Source: Cesiribacter sp. SM1
Lineage (GTDB): Bacteria; Bacteroidota; Bacteroidia; Cytophagales; Cyclobacteriaceae
Assembly (NCBI RefSeq): GCF_020178975.1
Contig: NZ_JAHXBU010000047.1
Location: 1-64,000, forward strand
Length of the DNA stretch: 64,000 nt
Direction: 5' to 3'
Shown here piece after piece: positions 33,964 through 42,786 of this stretch. Both the position numbers and the translations under genes were made by a program. The stretch's first letter is position 1; each line of letters starts with the position of its first letter. The notes under the pieces are model-generated. The model saw nothing but the letters and a program-made list of their open reading frames with translations. It was not told the origin of the DNA and searched no databases.

Positions 33964-34716
33964 TTGAGATACTTTCTTGACATAGCCTATAACGGAGCCC
34001 GCTACCATGGGTGGCAGTTGCAGAATAATGCACACACCCTGCAGGCCGAAGTGGAGGAGGGCCTGGGCAAGCTTTTCCGGCAGCCCATACGCATTACGGG
34101 CAGCGGCCGCACCGATACTGGCGTACATGCCCTACAGCAGCTGCTACACTTTGATGTTGAGCAGGAGCTGGAACCGGCGCTGGAGGAGTGGCTTTACAAG
34201 ATCAATGCTGTACTGCCTCCTGATATTTGGGCCAAAAGCCTGCGCGCAGTCAAGCCCGAGGTGCACGCCCGCTACAGCGCTTTAAGCCGCCGCTATGAGT
34301 ACCACATCTGCCGGCATAAAGATCCCTTCAGACAAAAGCAGGTTTATTACTTTCACAGGCCGCTCGATGTGGAGAAAATGAACGAGGCTGCCGCCCTAAT
34401 GCTGCAGTGGGAAGATTTTGAGTGTTTCAGTAAGATACACACCAACGTAAAACACTTTCGCTGCCATGTGTGGGAGGCCCGTTGGGTAGATAGGGGGGGA
34501 GAGAATCTGGTCTTCTATGTGGCGGCAAACCGCTTTTTGCGCAACATGGTAAGGGCGATTGTGGGTACCCTGCTGCAGGTAGGCCAGGGGCGCATGTCGG
34601 TGCTGGAGTTCCAGGAGGTACTGGAGAGCCGCGATCGCAGCAAAGCCGGACGCTCTGCCCCCGCCGATGGCCTGTTCCTGGTAGAAGTAAAATACCCCGA
34701 GGATATTTATTTGTAG
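33964..34716 (+). CDS. truA: tRNA pseudouridine synthase A
   Basis: A full-length 250-residue TruA. The catalytic Asp51 is in GSGRTDTGVHA; RYEYHICRHKDPF and FLRNMVRAIVGTLLQVG are the other conserved blocks. The enzyme converts uridines 38-40 of the tRNA anticodon stem to pseudouridine. The start is a TTG at 33964: it gives MRYFLDIAYNGARYHGWQ, exactly the family's N terminus, and there is no ATG nearby. The 5' region is filled by repeat array B, whose last unit ends 8 bases ahead of the start codon. Confidence 0.95.
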   Translation: MRYFLDIAYNGARYHGWQLQNNAHTLQAEVEEGLGKLFRQPIRITGSGRTDTGVHALQQLLHFDVEQELEPALEEWLYKINAVLPPDIWAKSLRAVKPEVHARYSALSRRYEYHICRHKDPFRQKQVYYFHRPLDVEKMNEAAALMLQWEDFECFSKIHTNVKHFRCHVWEARWVDRGGENLVFYVAANRFLRNMVRAIVGTLLQVGQGRMSVLEFQEVLESRDRSKAGRSAPADGLFLVEVKYPEDIYL

Positions 34717-34914
34717 TTAAACAGCAAAATCTATTTGCGGTTGCCGGCACTCCAAAACAGGTTAAGACGTTATAGCTAACGTTACAAGCTAATGAACTGG
34801 CGTTGTTAGCTTATGCTGCAGCATATCTTTGTGCCTCCTCCGGGCTAACCTTATCCCGGAAAAGAGTAACTTGCAGCAATTGTTCTGCACTCAATGTTGG
34901 AACATATAATATTT

Positions 34915-34944
34915 TTTGGAGTATGTGTTAGTACTATACTTTTG
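34915..34944 (+). promoter_or_regulatory. Bacteroidota-type promoter of the ABC transporter
   Basis: TTTG (34915-34918), 18 bases, TACTTTTG (34937-34944). The second box is a perfect TAnnTTTG. It lies only 8 bases ahead of the ATG at 34953, which predicts a leaderless or nearly leaderless transcript. Confidence 0.55.
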
Positions 34945-34952
34945 ACGTACGC

Positions 34953-36722
34953 ATGGCAGAAGGCGATATTAAAAGTGGAAATATAATGGACTGGAAGGTG
35001 CTGCGGAGGCTTTTTGGCTTTGCGCGCCCTTATATAGGCAGGTTTTGGGTGCTGGTTTTTCTAACCATAGCCATGGCTGTGCTGGCGCCTTTGCGCCCAT
35101 GGCTTATTCAAAAAGCAATAGACAACAACATAGCAGTAGGCGATTTTGCCGGCCTGCAGTATATGATGCTGCTCCTGGTTGGGCTGCTGCTGCTGCAATC
35201 GGTGGTGCAGTACTTTCATACCTACATGAGCGACTGGCTGGGGCAGTTTATTATTCGTGATATCCGCACCTCCCTTTACCGGCACCTGCTAAGCCTGCGC
35301 CTTAAGTTTTACGATCGTACTCCTATTGGCCGGCTGGTAACCCGCAGTGTATCCGATATAGAAACGCTGGCCTCTGTTTTTAGCGAAGGGGTAGCTGCCA
35401 TTGTAGGTGACCTGCTGCAGCTGTTCTTCATCATTGGCTTTATGCTGTACACCGACTGGCGCTTAACACTTGTGTGCCTCTCCACCCTGCCGCTGCTGCT
35501 CATCAGTACCTATGTATTTAAGGAGAAGATTAAAGTAACCTTCAATGATGTGCGTAATGCCGTGGCTAACCTCAACTCCTTCGTGCAGGAGCACATCACG
35601 GGCATGAGCATTGTGCAGATCTTCGGAAGCGAAAAGCGTGAGTACGAAAAGTTCAAGGATATTAACAGGGAGCACCGCCGCGCCAACCTGCGTTCGGTTC
35701 TCTACTACAGCATTTATTTTCCGGTGGCAGAGGTTATTCAGGCCATGGGCATTGGTTTGCTGGTGTGGTATGGCGCCAGGCAGGTAATCCATGCCGAAAT
35801 TGCCCTTGGGGTACTGGTAGCCTTTATCCTTTACATCCAGATGTTCTTCCGCCCCATCCGCCAGATTGCCGACCGCTTTAATACCCTGCAAATGGGGGTA
35901 GTAAGCTCAGAGCGGATCATGAACCTGCTGGATAGCAAAGAACACCTTTCCGACACCGGAAGTTATATACCGGAGCAACTGCAGGGTGCTGTAGATTTTA
36001 AAGGCGTGTGGTTTGCCTATAACGAGCCGGAATGGGTGCTGAAAGATGTTAGCTTCAGCGCTAAGCCAGGTGAGATGATAGCACTGGTAGGCGCAACAGG
36101 AGCAGGTAAGTCGTCTATCATCAACCTGCTGAACCGTTTCTACGAGTATCAGCGGGGCGAGATCTGTATCGATGGAAGAGACATCCGGGAGTTTGACCTG
36201 GCCAGCCTGCGCCAGAGCATAGGCGTAGTACTGCAGGATGTGTTCCTGTTTTCAGATACCATCGACAATAACATTTCCCTCAACAATCCTGATATTAGCC
36301 TGGAGCGGATGAAAGAAGCCGCACGTCTGGTGGGCGCCGATAAATTTATTGAGCGCCTTCCCGGTGGTTTTGAATACAATGTAATGGAGCGTGGGGCTAC
36401 TCTTTCTGTTGGGCAGCGGCAGCTGATTTCCTTTGTACGGGCATTGGTGTATGATCCACGCATCATCATACTGGATGAGGCCACCTCTTCGGTAGATACC
36501 GAAACCGAAGAAATGATACAGGCAGCCATTGATAAACTTATGAAAGGCCGCACCTCCCTTGTAATCGCCCACCGCCTTAGCACCATCCAGAAGGCAGATA
36601 AGATCATTGTGCTCGATCAGGGGGAGATTAAAGAAGAAGGCACCCACGAAGAACTGCTGGCCAAAGGCGGCTGGTATGCCCAGCTCTACCGCATGCAGTA
36701 TAAAGAAGTGGTAGGTAGTTAA
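34953..36722 (+). CDS. ABC exporter half-transporter (MdlB/BmrD-like, canonical ATPase site)
   Basis: A 589-residue membrane-ATPase fusion: six membrane helices (~25-310) and a C-terminal nucleotide-binding domain with Walker A GATGAGKSS (about residue 380), signature LSVGQRQL (about 484) and Walker B IIILDEATSSVD, keeping the catalytic Glu. The LSVGQRQ form is typical of the MdlB/YheH/BmrD branch, which works as a heterodimer with an MdlA/YheI/BmrC subunit. Such a subunit, with the expected degenerate site, is encoded convergently at 38241. Substrates are probably lipids or drugs. A later ATG at 34986 is possible if the nearby promoter needs a leader, but the SGNIMDW segment fits the family start. 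Confidence 0.92.
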   Translation: MAEGDIKSGNIMDWKVLRRLFGFARPYIGRFWVLVFLTIAMAVLAPLRPWLIQKAIDNNIAVGDFAGLQYMMLLLVGLLLLQSVVQYFHTYMSDWLGQFIIRDIRTSLYRHLLSLRLKFYDRTPIGRLVTRSVSDIETLASVFSEGVAAIVGDLLQLFFIIGFMLYTDWRLTLVCLSTLPLLLISTYVFKEKIKVTFNDVRNAVANLNSFVQEHITGMSIVQIFGSEKREYEKFKDINREHRRANLRSVLYYSIYFPVAEVIQAMGIGLLVWYGARQVIHAEIALGVLVAFILYIQMFFRPIRQIADRFNTLQMGVVSSERIMNLLDSKEHLSDTGSYIPEQLQGAVDFKGVWFAYNEPEWVLKDVSFSAKPGEMIALVGATGAGKSSIINLLNRFYEYQRGEICIDGRDIREFDLASLRQSIGVVLQDVFLFSDTIDNNISLNNPDISLERMKEAARLVGADKFIERLPGGFEYNVMERGATLSVGQRQLISFVRALVYDPRIIILDEATSSVDTETEEMIQAAIDKLMKGRTSLVIAHRLSTIQKADKIIVLDQGEIKEEGTHEELLAKGGWYAQLYRMQYKEVVGS

Positions 36723-36923
36723 TGTGCTGATCGGGAGGTTGGTAATTTAACCACAGCAGGTAAATAATTCAGTAGTCCATAACTGATTTAAGATATAAGA
36801 TACCTTTTTCTGCAGAAGCTGAATATCTTTGTTGCTATTCGTTTTACTTCTGTCTGTCACTTGCAGGCCTACTCCAGATGATTTCATGTGGCTCTGTAAT
36901 TAGCTCATTAGCATATTAAACCC

Positions 36924-37481
36924 ATGTCCTTTCGCAAGATCCTTTTCATCGTTATTCCATCAGTTCTGCTGGTGTCTGCAATCATTTACTGGCTGTTGGG
37001 TGGTTTTAAAAGTCCTCAGGTAGAAGTGGTAGCGGTAGAGGGAGGCTATACACTGGTGGGCAAGCATTACCTGGGCACCCTGAAGCATCCTGCCCTGCAG
37101 GATATACTGGATGAAGTGGGTCAGCGCTGGGAGAGTGGTCAGTTGCCAGGTGTGCTGACAGTTGCGGTGCTTAAAGAACCTGTTACAGATAAAGATACGG
37201 TAGAACAGTTCATAGGCGTGCTGCTGCCCGCTACAGAACAGCTGAAAGAACTACCGGAGGGCTACGAGATAATGGAGGTAGAGGCGCAAAGAGCAATTAG
37301 AGTGAGCCTTGATGCACATTCATCGGTTTGGCCCACGCCCGACAAACTCCGGCAGCGGGCAGAAGAACATGCCAGGGAAAATGGCTTAGCCATACAGCCT
37401 CACATTCTGCTGGAGAAATACTATGGCCCCGGCCACCTGGAAGTAGAACTGCCCCTGGAGCCTGCAACTTCCGTTCGCTGA
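36924..37481 (+). CDS. Membrane-anchored GyrI-like effector-binding domain protein
   Basis: A 185-residue protein with one N-terminal membrane helix (ILFIVIPSVLLVSAIIYWLL, residues 6-25) and a soluble domain that resembles the GyrI/SOUL/AraC-effector fold: TLVGKHYLGTLKHPALQDIL, a central GVLTVAVLKEP strand and the final ILLEKYYGPGHLEVELPL. Proteins with this fold bind small hydrophobic molecules. The position beside an ABC exporter would fit a ligand-binding role, but this is only a guess. No DNA-binding domain is present. Confidence 0.7.
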   Translation: MSFRKILFIVIPSVLLVSAIIYWLLGGFKSPQVEVVAVEGGYTLVGKHYLGTLKHPALQDILDEVGQRWESGQLPGVLTVAVLKEPVTDKDTVEQFIGVLLPATEQLKELPEGYEIMEVEAQRAIRVSLDAHSSVWPTPDKLRQRAEEHARENGLAIQPHILLEKYYGPGHLEVELPLEPATSVR

Positions 37482-37508
37482 TTTTTTATTGAGTCTGCCT
37501 GCCTAACC

Positions 37509-38186
37509 TTACCTGAGGCCACCGGCGCGTCTTTCGGTTTCGGTATAGCGAAGTTCTATGGGTGCTGATTTGGGAGCGGTGTTCAGGGGCAAAGGCATCA
37601 GGAGATACCTGGTGGAGTTAGGCGCAATTGGTGCTCCTCCGGCCGGCATGGTGTACTGTACCAACTCCTTAACCTCCTGGTTAGATCTGTAGGCAACAAT
37701 GCCGTTAAGAATACCCCAGGCAGCAGGGGCCAGGCCCAGCGGGTGGTAGTCCAGCTTTTTTTCTTCTCCTTCTGTACGAACGAAAGGCCCTAGCAGGAAC
37801 CACAGCGCGTGCACGGCTACCGGCTGGCGTAAGGCCTTGTAAACATCTTTTCCAGGTCTTACATATAATGTTTTTCCGGCTGAAGAAAGTAATACATCAT
37901 TGGGCTGAAGCCATACTGTATCGCTTGTATAATTGGTTGCCCGTATGGCATACAAGCTAAGGTTGCGCTTGCTGAGCTTTCTGGCAAAGGGTTCTGAAAA
38001 CGGGAGTGGCTGCTGGGTAATATCAAAATCCAGCCTGCTTTCGGTTGTGCCGGCAGGGGAGAAGTCTGCATTAGTAAGATCAGGCTTATGAAAAGACCTG
38101 GCGCAGGCAGAGAACAGGCCTGCCATAGCACAAAGCATCAGGAAACGTAGAAGAGTAGTCAATGCTGTTATGTAATTGGAAAGCAC
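37509..38186 (-). CDS. Lipoprotein of unknown function
   Basis: A 225-residue protein with a lipoprotein signal ([14 protein letters not shown], lipidated Cys about residue 28). The mature part has a beta-rich region ([20 protein letters not shown]) and one hydrophobic stretch ([13 protein letters not shown], about residue 125). It ends with the basic segment ERRAGGLR. I recognise no family. It begins 54 bases after the stop codon of the ABC subunit gene on the same strand and may be co-transcribed with it. Confidence 0.75.
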   Translation of the reverse strand: MLSNYITALTTLLRFLMLCAMAGLFSACARSFHKPDLTNADFSPAGTTESRLDFDITQQPLPFSEPFARKLSKRNLSLYAIRATNYTSDTVWLQPNDVLLSSAGKTLYVRPGKDVYKALRQPVAVHALWFLLGPFVRTEGEEKKLDYHPLGLAPAAWGILNGIVAYRSNQEVKELVQYTMPAGGAPIAPNSTRYLLMPLPLNTAPKSAPIELRYTETERRAGGLR

Positions 38187-38240
38187 GAAGTTAACAAGCC
38201 AGTTAGACTTTTCCCGTTTCGTCTGCTGATTTTCCTTACA

Positions 38241-40025
38241 TCATTCCACCGCTTCTTCCTGCAGCTGTTTGTCGTAAAGTGTTTTGTAGATGCCAGACTG
38301 CTCCAGGAGCTCCTCGTGGCTGCCTTTTTCTACTATATGGCCATTGTCGAGAACCAGAATGTGGTCGGCCAGCTTTGCAGAGCTTACCCGGTGGCTGATG
38401 ATGATGCTGGTGCGCCCCTGCATGATGCGCTTAAGGTTGTTCAGAATGGTGTTTTCTGTTTTGGTATCTACTGCAGAGAGGGCATCGTCCAGGATCAGGA
38501 TCTTGGGATCGCGCACAATGGCCCGGGCAATGCTCACGCGCTGCTTCTGGCCGCCACTTAGCGTAATGCCCCTTTCTCCCACACGGGTTTCAAAGCCATT
38601 GGGGAAGCGGTCAATATTTTCCAGCAGGTCGGCATCGGCGGCGGCCTGCTGGATGGTCTGTTCATCTAGCCCCGGCTCTCCCCAGGCAATGTTGTTGCGG
38701 ATGGTTTCGGAGAAGAGGAACACATCCTGCGGTACGTAACCAATCTGGCTGCGCAGGCTTTGCAGGTCGTAGGCCTGAATTTCTGTATCGTCGATATACA
38801 CCTTACCCTGGCTGGGGTCGTAGAGGCGCAGCAAAATGTTGGCAACTGTACTTTTGCCGGAGCCGGTAGTGCCAATAATGGCCAGCGACTGGCCCGGATC
38901 TACCTTAAAGCTGATGTTGTGGAGTGCCTGTATGCCCGAGTCAGGGTATATAAAGCTTACCTCTTCAAAATGCACCCGTCCTTCTATTTCCCGCTCCAGG
39001 TCCTGGGTAGAAACTATGTGCGTTTTAGTCTGTAGGAACTCGTTGATACGCTGCTGAGAGGCAGCTGCCTGCTGTACAATACTGGTGATCCAGCCCAGAG
39101 AGGTTACCGGCCAGGTAAGCAGGTTTACATAAATGATAAATTCAGCAATGTTACCTGTGGTAATAGCGCCGCGCATTACCTCCAGGCCACCAATGTAAAC
39201 TGTTAAAATGATTGATAAACCAATGAGCGCCAGAATGAGCGGAAAGAACAGTGCGTTTACAAAAGTGAGGCGCAGCGCCTTATCCTTGTAGTCGTTGCTC
39301 AAAACATCAAACTTATTGGCAGAGTCTGTTTCGCGGGCAAAGGCCTTTAGTACCCTGATGCCGCTGAATGCCTCCTGGGTATAGGTAGAGAGGCCGCTAA
39401 GCGCTTTTTGTATTTCTGTACTGCGCTGTTCTATCAGGTTGTTCACATAATAAATACTTAGGGAGAGCACCGGCAGGGGCAGCAGCACATACATGGTTAA
39501 GCGTGCGTTAATCGTAAACATATACGGGATCAGGATCACGAAAAGCGTAACCAGGTTAATGCCGTACATAATGGCAGGGCCCAGGTACATGCGCACCTTG
39601 CTCACATCTTCGCTGATGCGCGCCATCAGGTCGCCGGTATTGTGGCTGCGGTAAAAGCTTAGGGGCAGGGTCTGGTAGTGGGCGTAAATCTCGTTCTTGA
39701 GATCATACTCTATGTAGCGCGACATGGCAATAATAGTTTGCCGCACCAGGAAGAGAAACACCCCCCGCAGCAGGGCCATGGCCAGGATAATTATGCCGTA
39801 TATAAAGATAGAACTGGTGAACAGCTCATAAATAGACTCCTGCAGGGCATAGCCTTCGTAGAGCCGGTAAAGATCTATGTTTTCTTTTACCAGGTCGAAG
39901 GCATAGCGGACAACCTGTGCCGGAATGATGGCAAAAATATTTGAGATAACCAGAAAAAGGGTACCCAGGAGCAGGTAACGCTTGTACTGGAAGAGGTATT
40001 TATTGATATAACTAAGAGCTTTCAC
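38241..40025 (-). CDS. ABC exporter half-transporter (MdlA/BmrC-like, degenerate ATPase site)
   Basis: A 594-residue protein with six membrane helices (~15-320) and a C-terminal ATPase: Walker A GTTGSGKST (about residue 385), signature LSGGQKQR (about 487) and Walker B LILDDALSAVD, where Asp replaces the catalytic Glu after the Walker B Asp. This substitution is the hallmark of the non-canonical subunit in heterodimeric exporters such as BmrCD and TM287/288. The canonical partner is probably the gene at 34953. The two genes converge, with a GyrI-like and a lipoprotein gene between them, instead of forming the usual operon. Confidence 0.92.
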   Translation of the reverse strand: MKALSYINKYLFQYKRYLLLGTLFLVISNIFAIIPAQVVRYAFDLVKENIDLYRLYEGYALQESIYELFTSSIFIYGIIILAMALLRGVFLFLVRQTIIAMSRYIEYDLKNEIYAHYQTLPLSFYRSHNTGDLMARISEDVSKVRMYLGPAIMYGINLVTLFVILIPYMFTINARLTMYVLLPLPVLSLSIYYVNNLIEQRSTEIQKALSGLSTYTQEAFSGIRVLKAFARETDSANKFDVLSNDYKDKALRLTFVNALFFPLILALIGLSIILTVYIGGLEVMRGAITTGNIAEFIIYVNLLTWPVTSLGWITSIVQQAAASQQRINEFLQTKTHIVSTQDLEREIEGRVHFEEVSFIYPDSGIQALHNISFKVDPGQSLAIIGTTGSGKSTVANILLRLYDPSQGKVYIDDTEIQAYDLQSLRSQIGYVPQDVFLFSETIRNNIAWGEPGLDEQTIQQAAADADLLENIDRFPNGFETRVGERGITLSGGQKQRVSIARAIVRDPKILILDDALSAVDTKTENTILNNLKRIMQGRTSIIISHRVSSAKLADHILVLDNGHIVEKGSHEELLEQSGIYKTLYDKQLQEEAVE

Positions 40026-40074
40026 GCTACACTGGAACGATAGAATTAATAATTGGTTTTACCTTACTACAACG

Positions 40075-40106
40075 TTTGAAATAAAGTTATAAAAGGTATA
40101 GCTTTG
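40075..40106 (+). promoter_or_regulatory. Consensus Bacteroidota promoter of leucine dehydrogenase
   Basis: TTTG (40075-40078), exactly 20 bases, TAGCTTTG (40099-40106): a perfect match to TTTG / TAnnTTTG. It predicts a start near 40113 and an untranslated leader of about 85 bases ahead of the ATG at 40197. Confidence 0.75.
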
Positions 40107-40196
40107 CATGATTTTTCAAAAAGTCATTGCATAAAAGCACATTTCCATACGGGTTAACCCGGGTTGCAAAGGTAATCTAAACATAAACATACGTAC

Positions 40197-41300
40197 ATGG
40201 TGGAAGTAAACGAAGTAATGCCACGTGAAAAAACAGGTGTCTTCGATCAAATTGAAGCAATGGAGCACGAACAGCTGGTAGTTTGCTACGACAAAGCTAC
40301 CGGCCTTAAAGCCATCGTTGCCATTCACAATACCACACTGGGCCCCGCGCTTGGCGGTACCCGCATGTGGCAGTATAAGAACGAACAGGAAGCCATTACT
40401 GATGTGCTGCGCCTGAGTCGTGGTATGACTTTCAAGAATGCCATCTCGGGCCTGAACCTGGGTGGTGGTAAAGCCGTGATCATTGGCGATGCCCAAACCC
40501 AGAAAACAGAGGCCTTTATGCGCCGCTTTGGCCGTTTTATCAACGGGCTGGGTGGTCGTTATGTAACCGCCGAGGATGTAAACATCCGCACCTCCGACAT
40601 CGAGTACATTGCCATGGAAACCCGCTATGTATCGGGCCTGCCCGAAATTATGGGTGGCGGTGGCGATCCTTCCCCTGTTACTGCCTACAGCACCTACCTG
40701 GGCATGAAAGCCGCAGCTAAAAAGGCCTGGGGTAACGACAGCCTCAGGGGTAAAAGAGTGCTGGTGCAGGGTGTGGGCCAGGTAGGTTCTCACCTGGTAG
40801 AACGCCTGCGCCACGAAGATGCACAGGTGTTCATCAGCGATATCAGCGAAGAGCGCCTGAGGCAGGTAGCCAACCGCTTTGGTGCCGAGGTAGTGATGGG
40901 CGATGCCATCTACGACCTTGACCTGGATATCTACTCTCCCTGCGCACTGGGAGCCACCCTTAACGACGATACCGTATCCCGCCTGAAATGCCAGGTAATT
41001 GCCGGTGCCGCCAACAACCAGCTTAAAGACGAGAAAAAGCATGGCCAGATGCTGGTGGAAAGAGGCATTATCTATGCACCCGATTTCCTGATCAACTCTG
41101 GTGGTGTTATCAACGTGGCAGCCGAGTACGAGGGCAACTACCAGCGTGAGCGTGCCTACCAGAAAGCAGAAAAAGTATACGATATCTGCTTAAATATTTT
41201 AAATGAGGCAGAAGCCAAAAATATAGGCCCACAGGAGGCTGCCATGCAAATGGCCCTGAAGCGTATTCAGGAAGTAGGCCGTGTGAAGCTGTCTTATTAA
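40197..41300 (+). CDS. Leucine/Glu/Phe/Val dehydrogenase (leucine dehydrogenase type)
   Basis: A 367-residue amino-acid dehydrogenase. The substrate domain has LGPALGGTRMW and the two lysines in MTFKNA (Lys80) and NLGGGKAVI (Lys92, catalytic); the NAD-binding domain carries VLVQGVGQVGSHLVERL. Length and motifs agree with leucine (branched-chain) dehydrogenase, which deaminates Leu, Ile and Val to keto acids with NAD and supplies precursors of branched fatty acids. Glutamate dehydrogenases are longer. It has its own consensus promoter; a heptad repeat array starts at the base after its stop codon. Confidence 0.93.
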   Translation: MVEVNEVMPREKTGVFDQIEAMEHEQLVVCYDKATGLKAIVAIHNTTLGPALGGTRMWQYKNEQEAITDVLRLSRGMTFKNAISGLNLGGGKAVIIGDAQTQKTEAFMRRFGRFINGLGGRYVTAEDVNIRTSDIEYIAMETRYVSGLPEIMGGGGDPSPVTAYSTYLGMKAAAKKAWGNDSLRGKRVLVQGVGQVGSHLVERLRHEDAQVFISDISEERLRQVANRFGAEVVMGDAIYDLDLDIYSPCALGATLNDDTVSRLKCQVIAGAANNQLKDEKKHGQMLVERGIIYAPDFLINSGGVINVAAEYEGNYQRERAYQKAEKVYDICLNILNEAEAKNIGPQEAAMQMALKRIQEVGRVKLSY

Positions 41301-41328
41301 GGTATGAGGTATCAGGTATCGGGTATCA
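41301..41328 (+). repeat. Heptanucleotide tandem array C, left arm
   Basis: Four nearly identical 7-mers begin immediately after the TAA stop codon: GGTATGA, GGTATCA, GGTATCG, GGTATCA. They are the inverse of units in the right arm at 41435. Between the arms (41329-41434) I see no gene; short TTCTGCAG-like words recur. Confidence 0.9.
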
Positions 41329-41434
41329 GCTTCTGCAGAGGTGGGCATCAGACTTTCTGGATTTATAGCTTTTTTACCATGATTTCAGTAACTTCTGGTA
41401 TAGTATCTGTTAACGCTGCAGCTTCTGATATTGG

Positions 41435-41504
41435 CCCGATACCTGATACCCGATGCCTGATACCCGATACCATATAACTTGTACATAATACCCTATACTT
41501 AAAA
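41435..41504 (-). repeat. Heptanucleotide tandem array C, right arm
   Basis: Ten 7-mers in register: CCCGATA, CCTGATA, CCCGATG, CCTGATA, CCCGATA, then CCATATA, ACTTGTA, CATAATA, CCCTATA, CTTAAAA. The first five are reverse complements of the left-arm type (with a phase shift), so the two arms could pair into a long imperfect hairpin. ACTTGTA also starts array B. Confidence 0.88.
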
Positions 41505-41530
41505 CAAATTAGGTACACAACCTTTTTACT

Positions 41531-41578
41531 AAAGAAGCTATGCTGCATCTTTGCAGCAAGCTTCTTTGTTTTTTTGTT
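41531..41578 (+). terminator. Strong hairpin-plus-T-run directly ahead of nusB
   Basis: AAAGAAGCT ... AGCTTCTTT and GCTGCA ... TGCAGC pair around TCTT (15 bp with one small bulge), followed by GTTTTTTTG. The T-run ends 18 bases ahead of the nusB ATG. The hairpin also covers a promoter-like pair, CTTT (41522) and CATCTTTG (41546-41553) with 20 bases between, so terminator and nusB promoter may be superimposed. Confidence 0.8.
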
Positions 41579-41596
41579 TAAAGCTGATTCTGCTAA

Positions 41597-42775
41597 ATGC
41601 TGAACCGTAGGTACCTGCGTATAAAGGCAATGCAAAATATCTTCGCATATTTGCAGTGCCGCCAGTCCGATTACCACCTGGCCTTGGACCTGATCCGGGA
41701 GGAGTTTGCTCCCGATCTTAACTCTATGGAGGTGCAGGATCCGGTAAAACTAGAAGAGAACCGTAAGGCTGCAGCCGATCTTTTCATCAAAAGTCACGAG
41801 GAGCGCAGGCTACAGTCTGCCGAAGGCTATACCCCCGAACAGACCTCTGCGGCCAGTGATGCCCTGAAATACTATAATAAACTGGTGCAGCAGGATTTTG
41901 ACCACCTGCGCAAAACCATGGTGGCCGAAGCTGAAAAGCTGGCTGGCCGCTACCTGCTCTTTCTCCTACTCCTGCTGGATCTGAGGCGCTATGCGGCAAG
42001 CGAGCGCGAAAGCAGGCTGGAAAGAGGCCGTACCACCGGAACAGGGCCCGATGAGCAAAACTGGCTCAGCAACAGGGTGCTGCAAATACTGGAGAAGAAC
42101 AAAACCCTGCAGACCGAGGCGATACGCCAGAACCTGAACTGGAAGGTAGATGAGGACTTTGTGCGTGAGCTGTACCGCGATGTGCTGCAGCGCGATGAGG
42201 CCTACCAGGAATACCTGAAAATGGGGCAGCCCGACTTTGATGCCGATCAGAAGATTGTGCTCCATGTGGTAAAGAAAATATTCTTCAAGCATGAGCTGGT
42301 AGAGTCTTTTATGGAGCGCCAGGATATTTACTGGAGCGAAAACCGCGAGGTGCTTAAGAGCATGGTGCAGCGTACGGTAAAAGAATTAACACCCGAGAGC
42401 GACAGCAATGTAGAACTGGCGGTGCTTTCCGTAAACTGGGAAGATGATCGTGAATTTTTTATAGATCTCTATAAACTAACAATTCAGAAAGAGCCTGATT
42501 TTGAGGAGCTGATCGCCTCAAAAAGCAAAAACTGGGATGTGGAGCGGCTTGCGCTGCTGGATAAAATTATCCTGATGATGGCACTTTGTGAAATGATTAA
42601 TTTTGCAAGCATCCCTGTAAAAGTAACGATAAACGAGTATATTGAGCTCTCAAAACGGTATAGTACACCTAAAAGCAAAATCTTTGTTAATGGTATACTA
42701 GATGTTCTTTCAGTAGAGTTACAAGAGAAAGGAATAATCCGGAAGAGTGGCAGAGGATTGATTGATAATAAATAA
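41597..42775 (+). CDS. nusB: Transcription antitermination factor NusB (long Bacteroidota form)
   Basis: The 392-residue protein starts MLNRRYLRIKAMQNIFAYLQ, the usual RNA-binding N terminus (R-R-x-x-R-x-x-A-x-Q), and ends with the NusB core ASIPVKVTINEYIELSKRYS followed by KSKIFVNGILDVLSVEL. The extra ~240 residues in the middle are charged and helical; such enlarged NusB proteins are normal in this phylum, compared with about 140 residues in E. coli. NusB with S10 binds boxA RNA and lets RNA polymerase pass terminators in rRNA operons. It heads an operon that continues through coaE. Confidence 0.92.
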   Translation: MLNRRYLRIKAMQNIFAYLQCRQSDYHLALDLIREEFAPDLNSMEVQDPVKLEENRKAAADLFIKSHEERRLQSAEGYTPEQTSAASDALKYYNKLVQQDFDHLRKTMVAEAEKLAGRYLLFLLLLLDLRRYAASERESRLERGRTTGTGPDEQNWLSNRVLQILEKNKTLQTEAIRQNLNWKVDEDFVRELYRDVLQRDEAYQEYLKMGQPDFDADQKIVLHVVKKIFFKHELVESFMERQDIYWSENREVLKSMVQRTVKELTPESDSNVELAVLSVNWEDDREFFIDLYKLTIQKEPDFEELIASKSKNWDVERLALLDKIILMMALCEMINFASIPVKVTINEYIELSKRYSTPKSKIFVNGILDVLSVELQEKGIIRKSGRGLIDNK

Positions 42776-42786
42776 GAGCAGTTTTT

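Noticed and set aside
34770-34815. AGCTAAC/GTTAGCT inverted repeat after truA
   Set aside because: Only 7 bp with a long loop and no T-run; too weak to call a terminator.
40116-41042. 308-codon frame on the minus strand
   Set aside because: Lies entirely across the leucine dehydrogenase gene, whose motifs are complete; the antisense product is His/Gly-rich as expected for a shadow.
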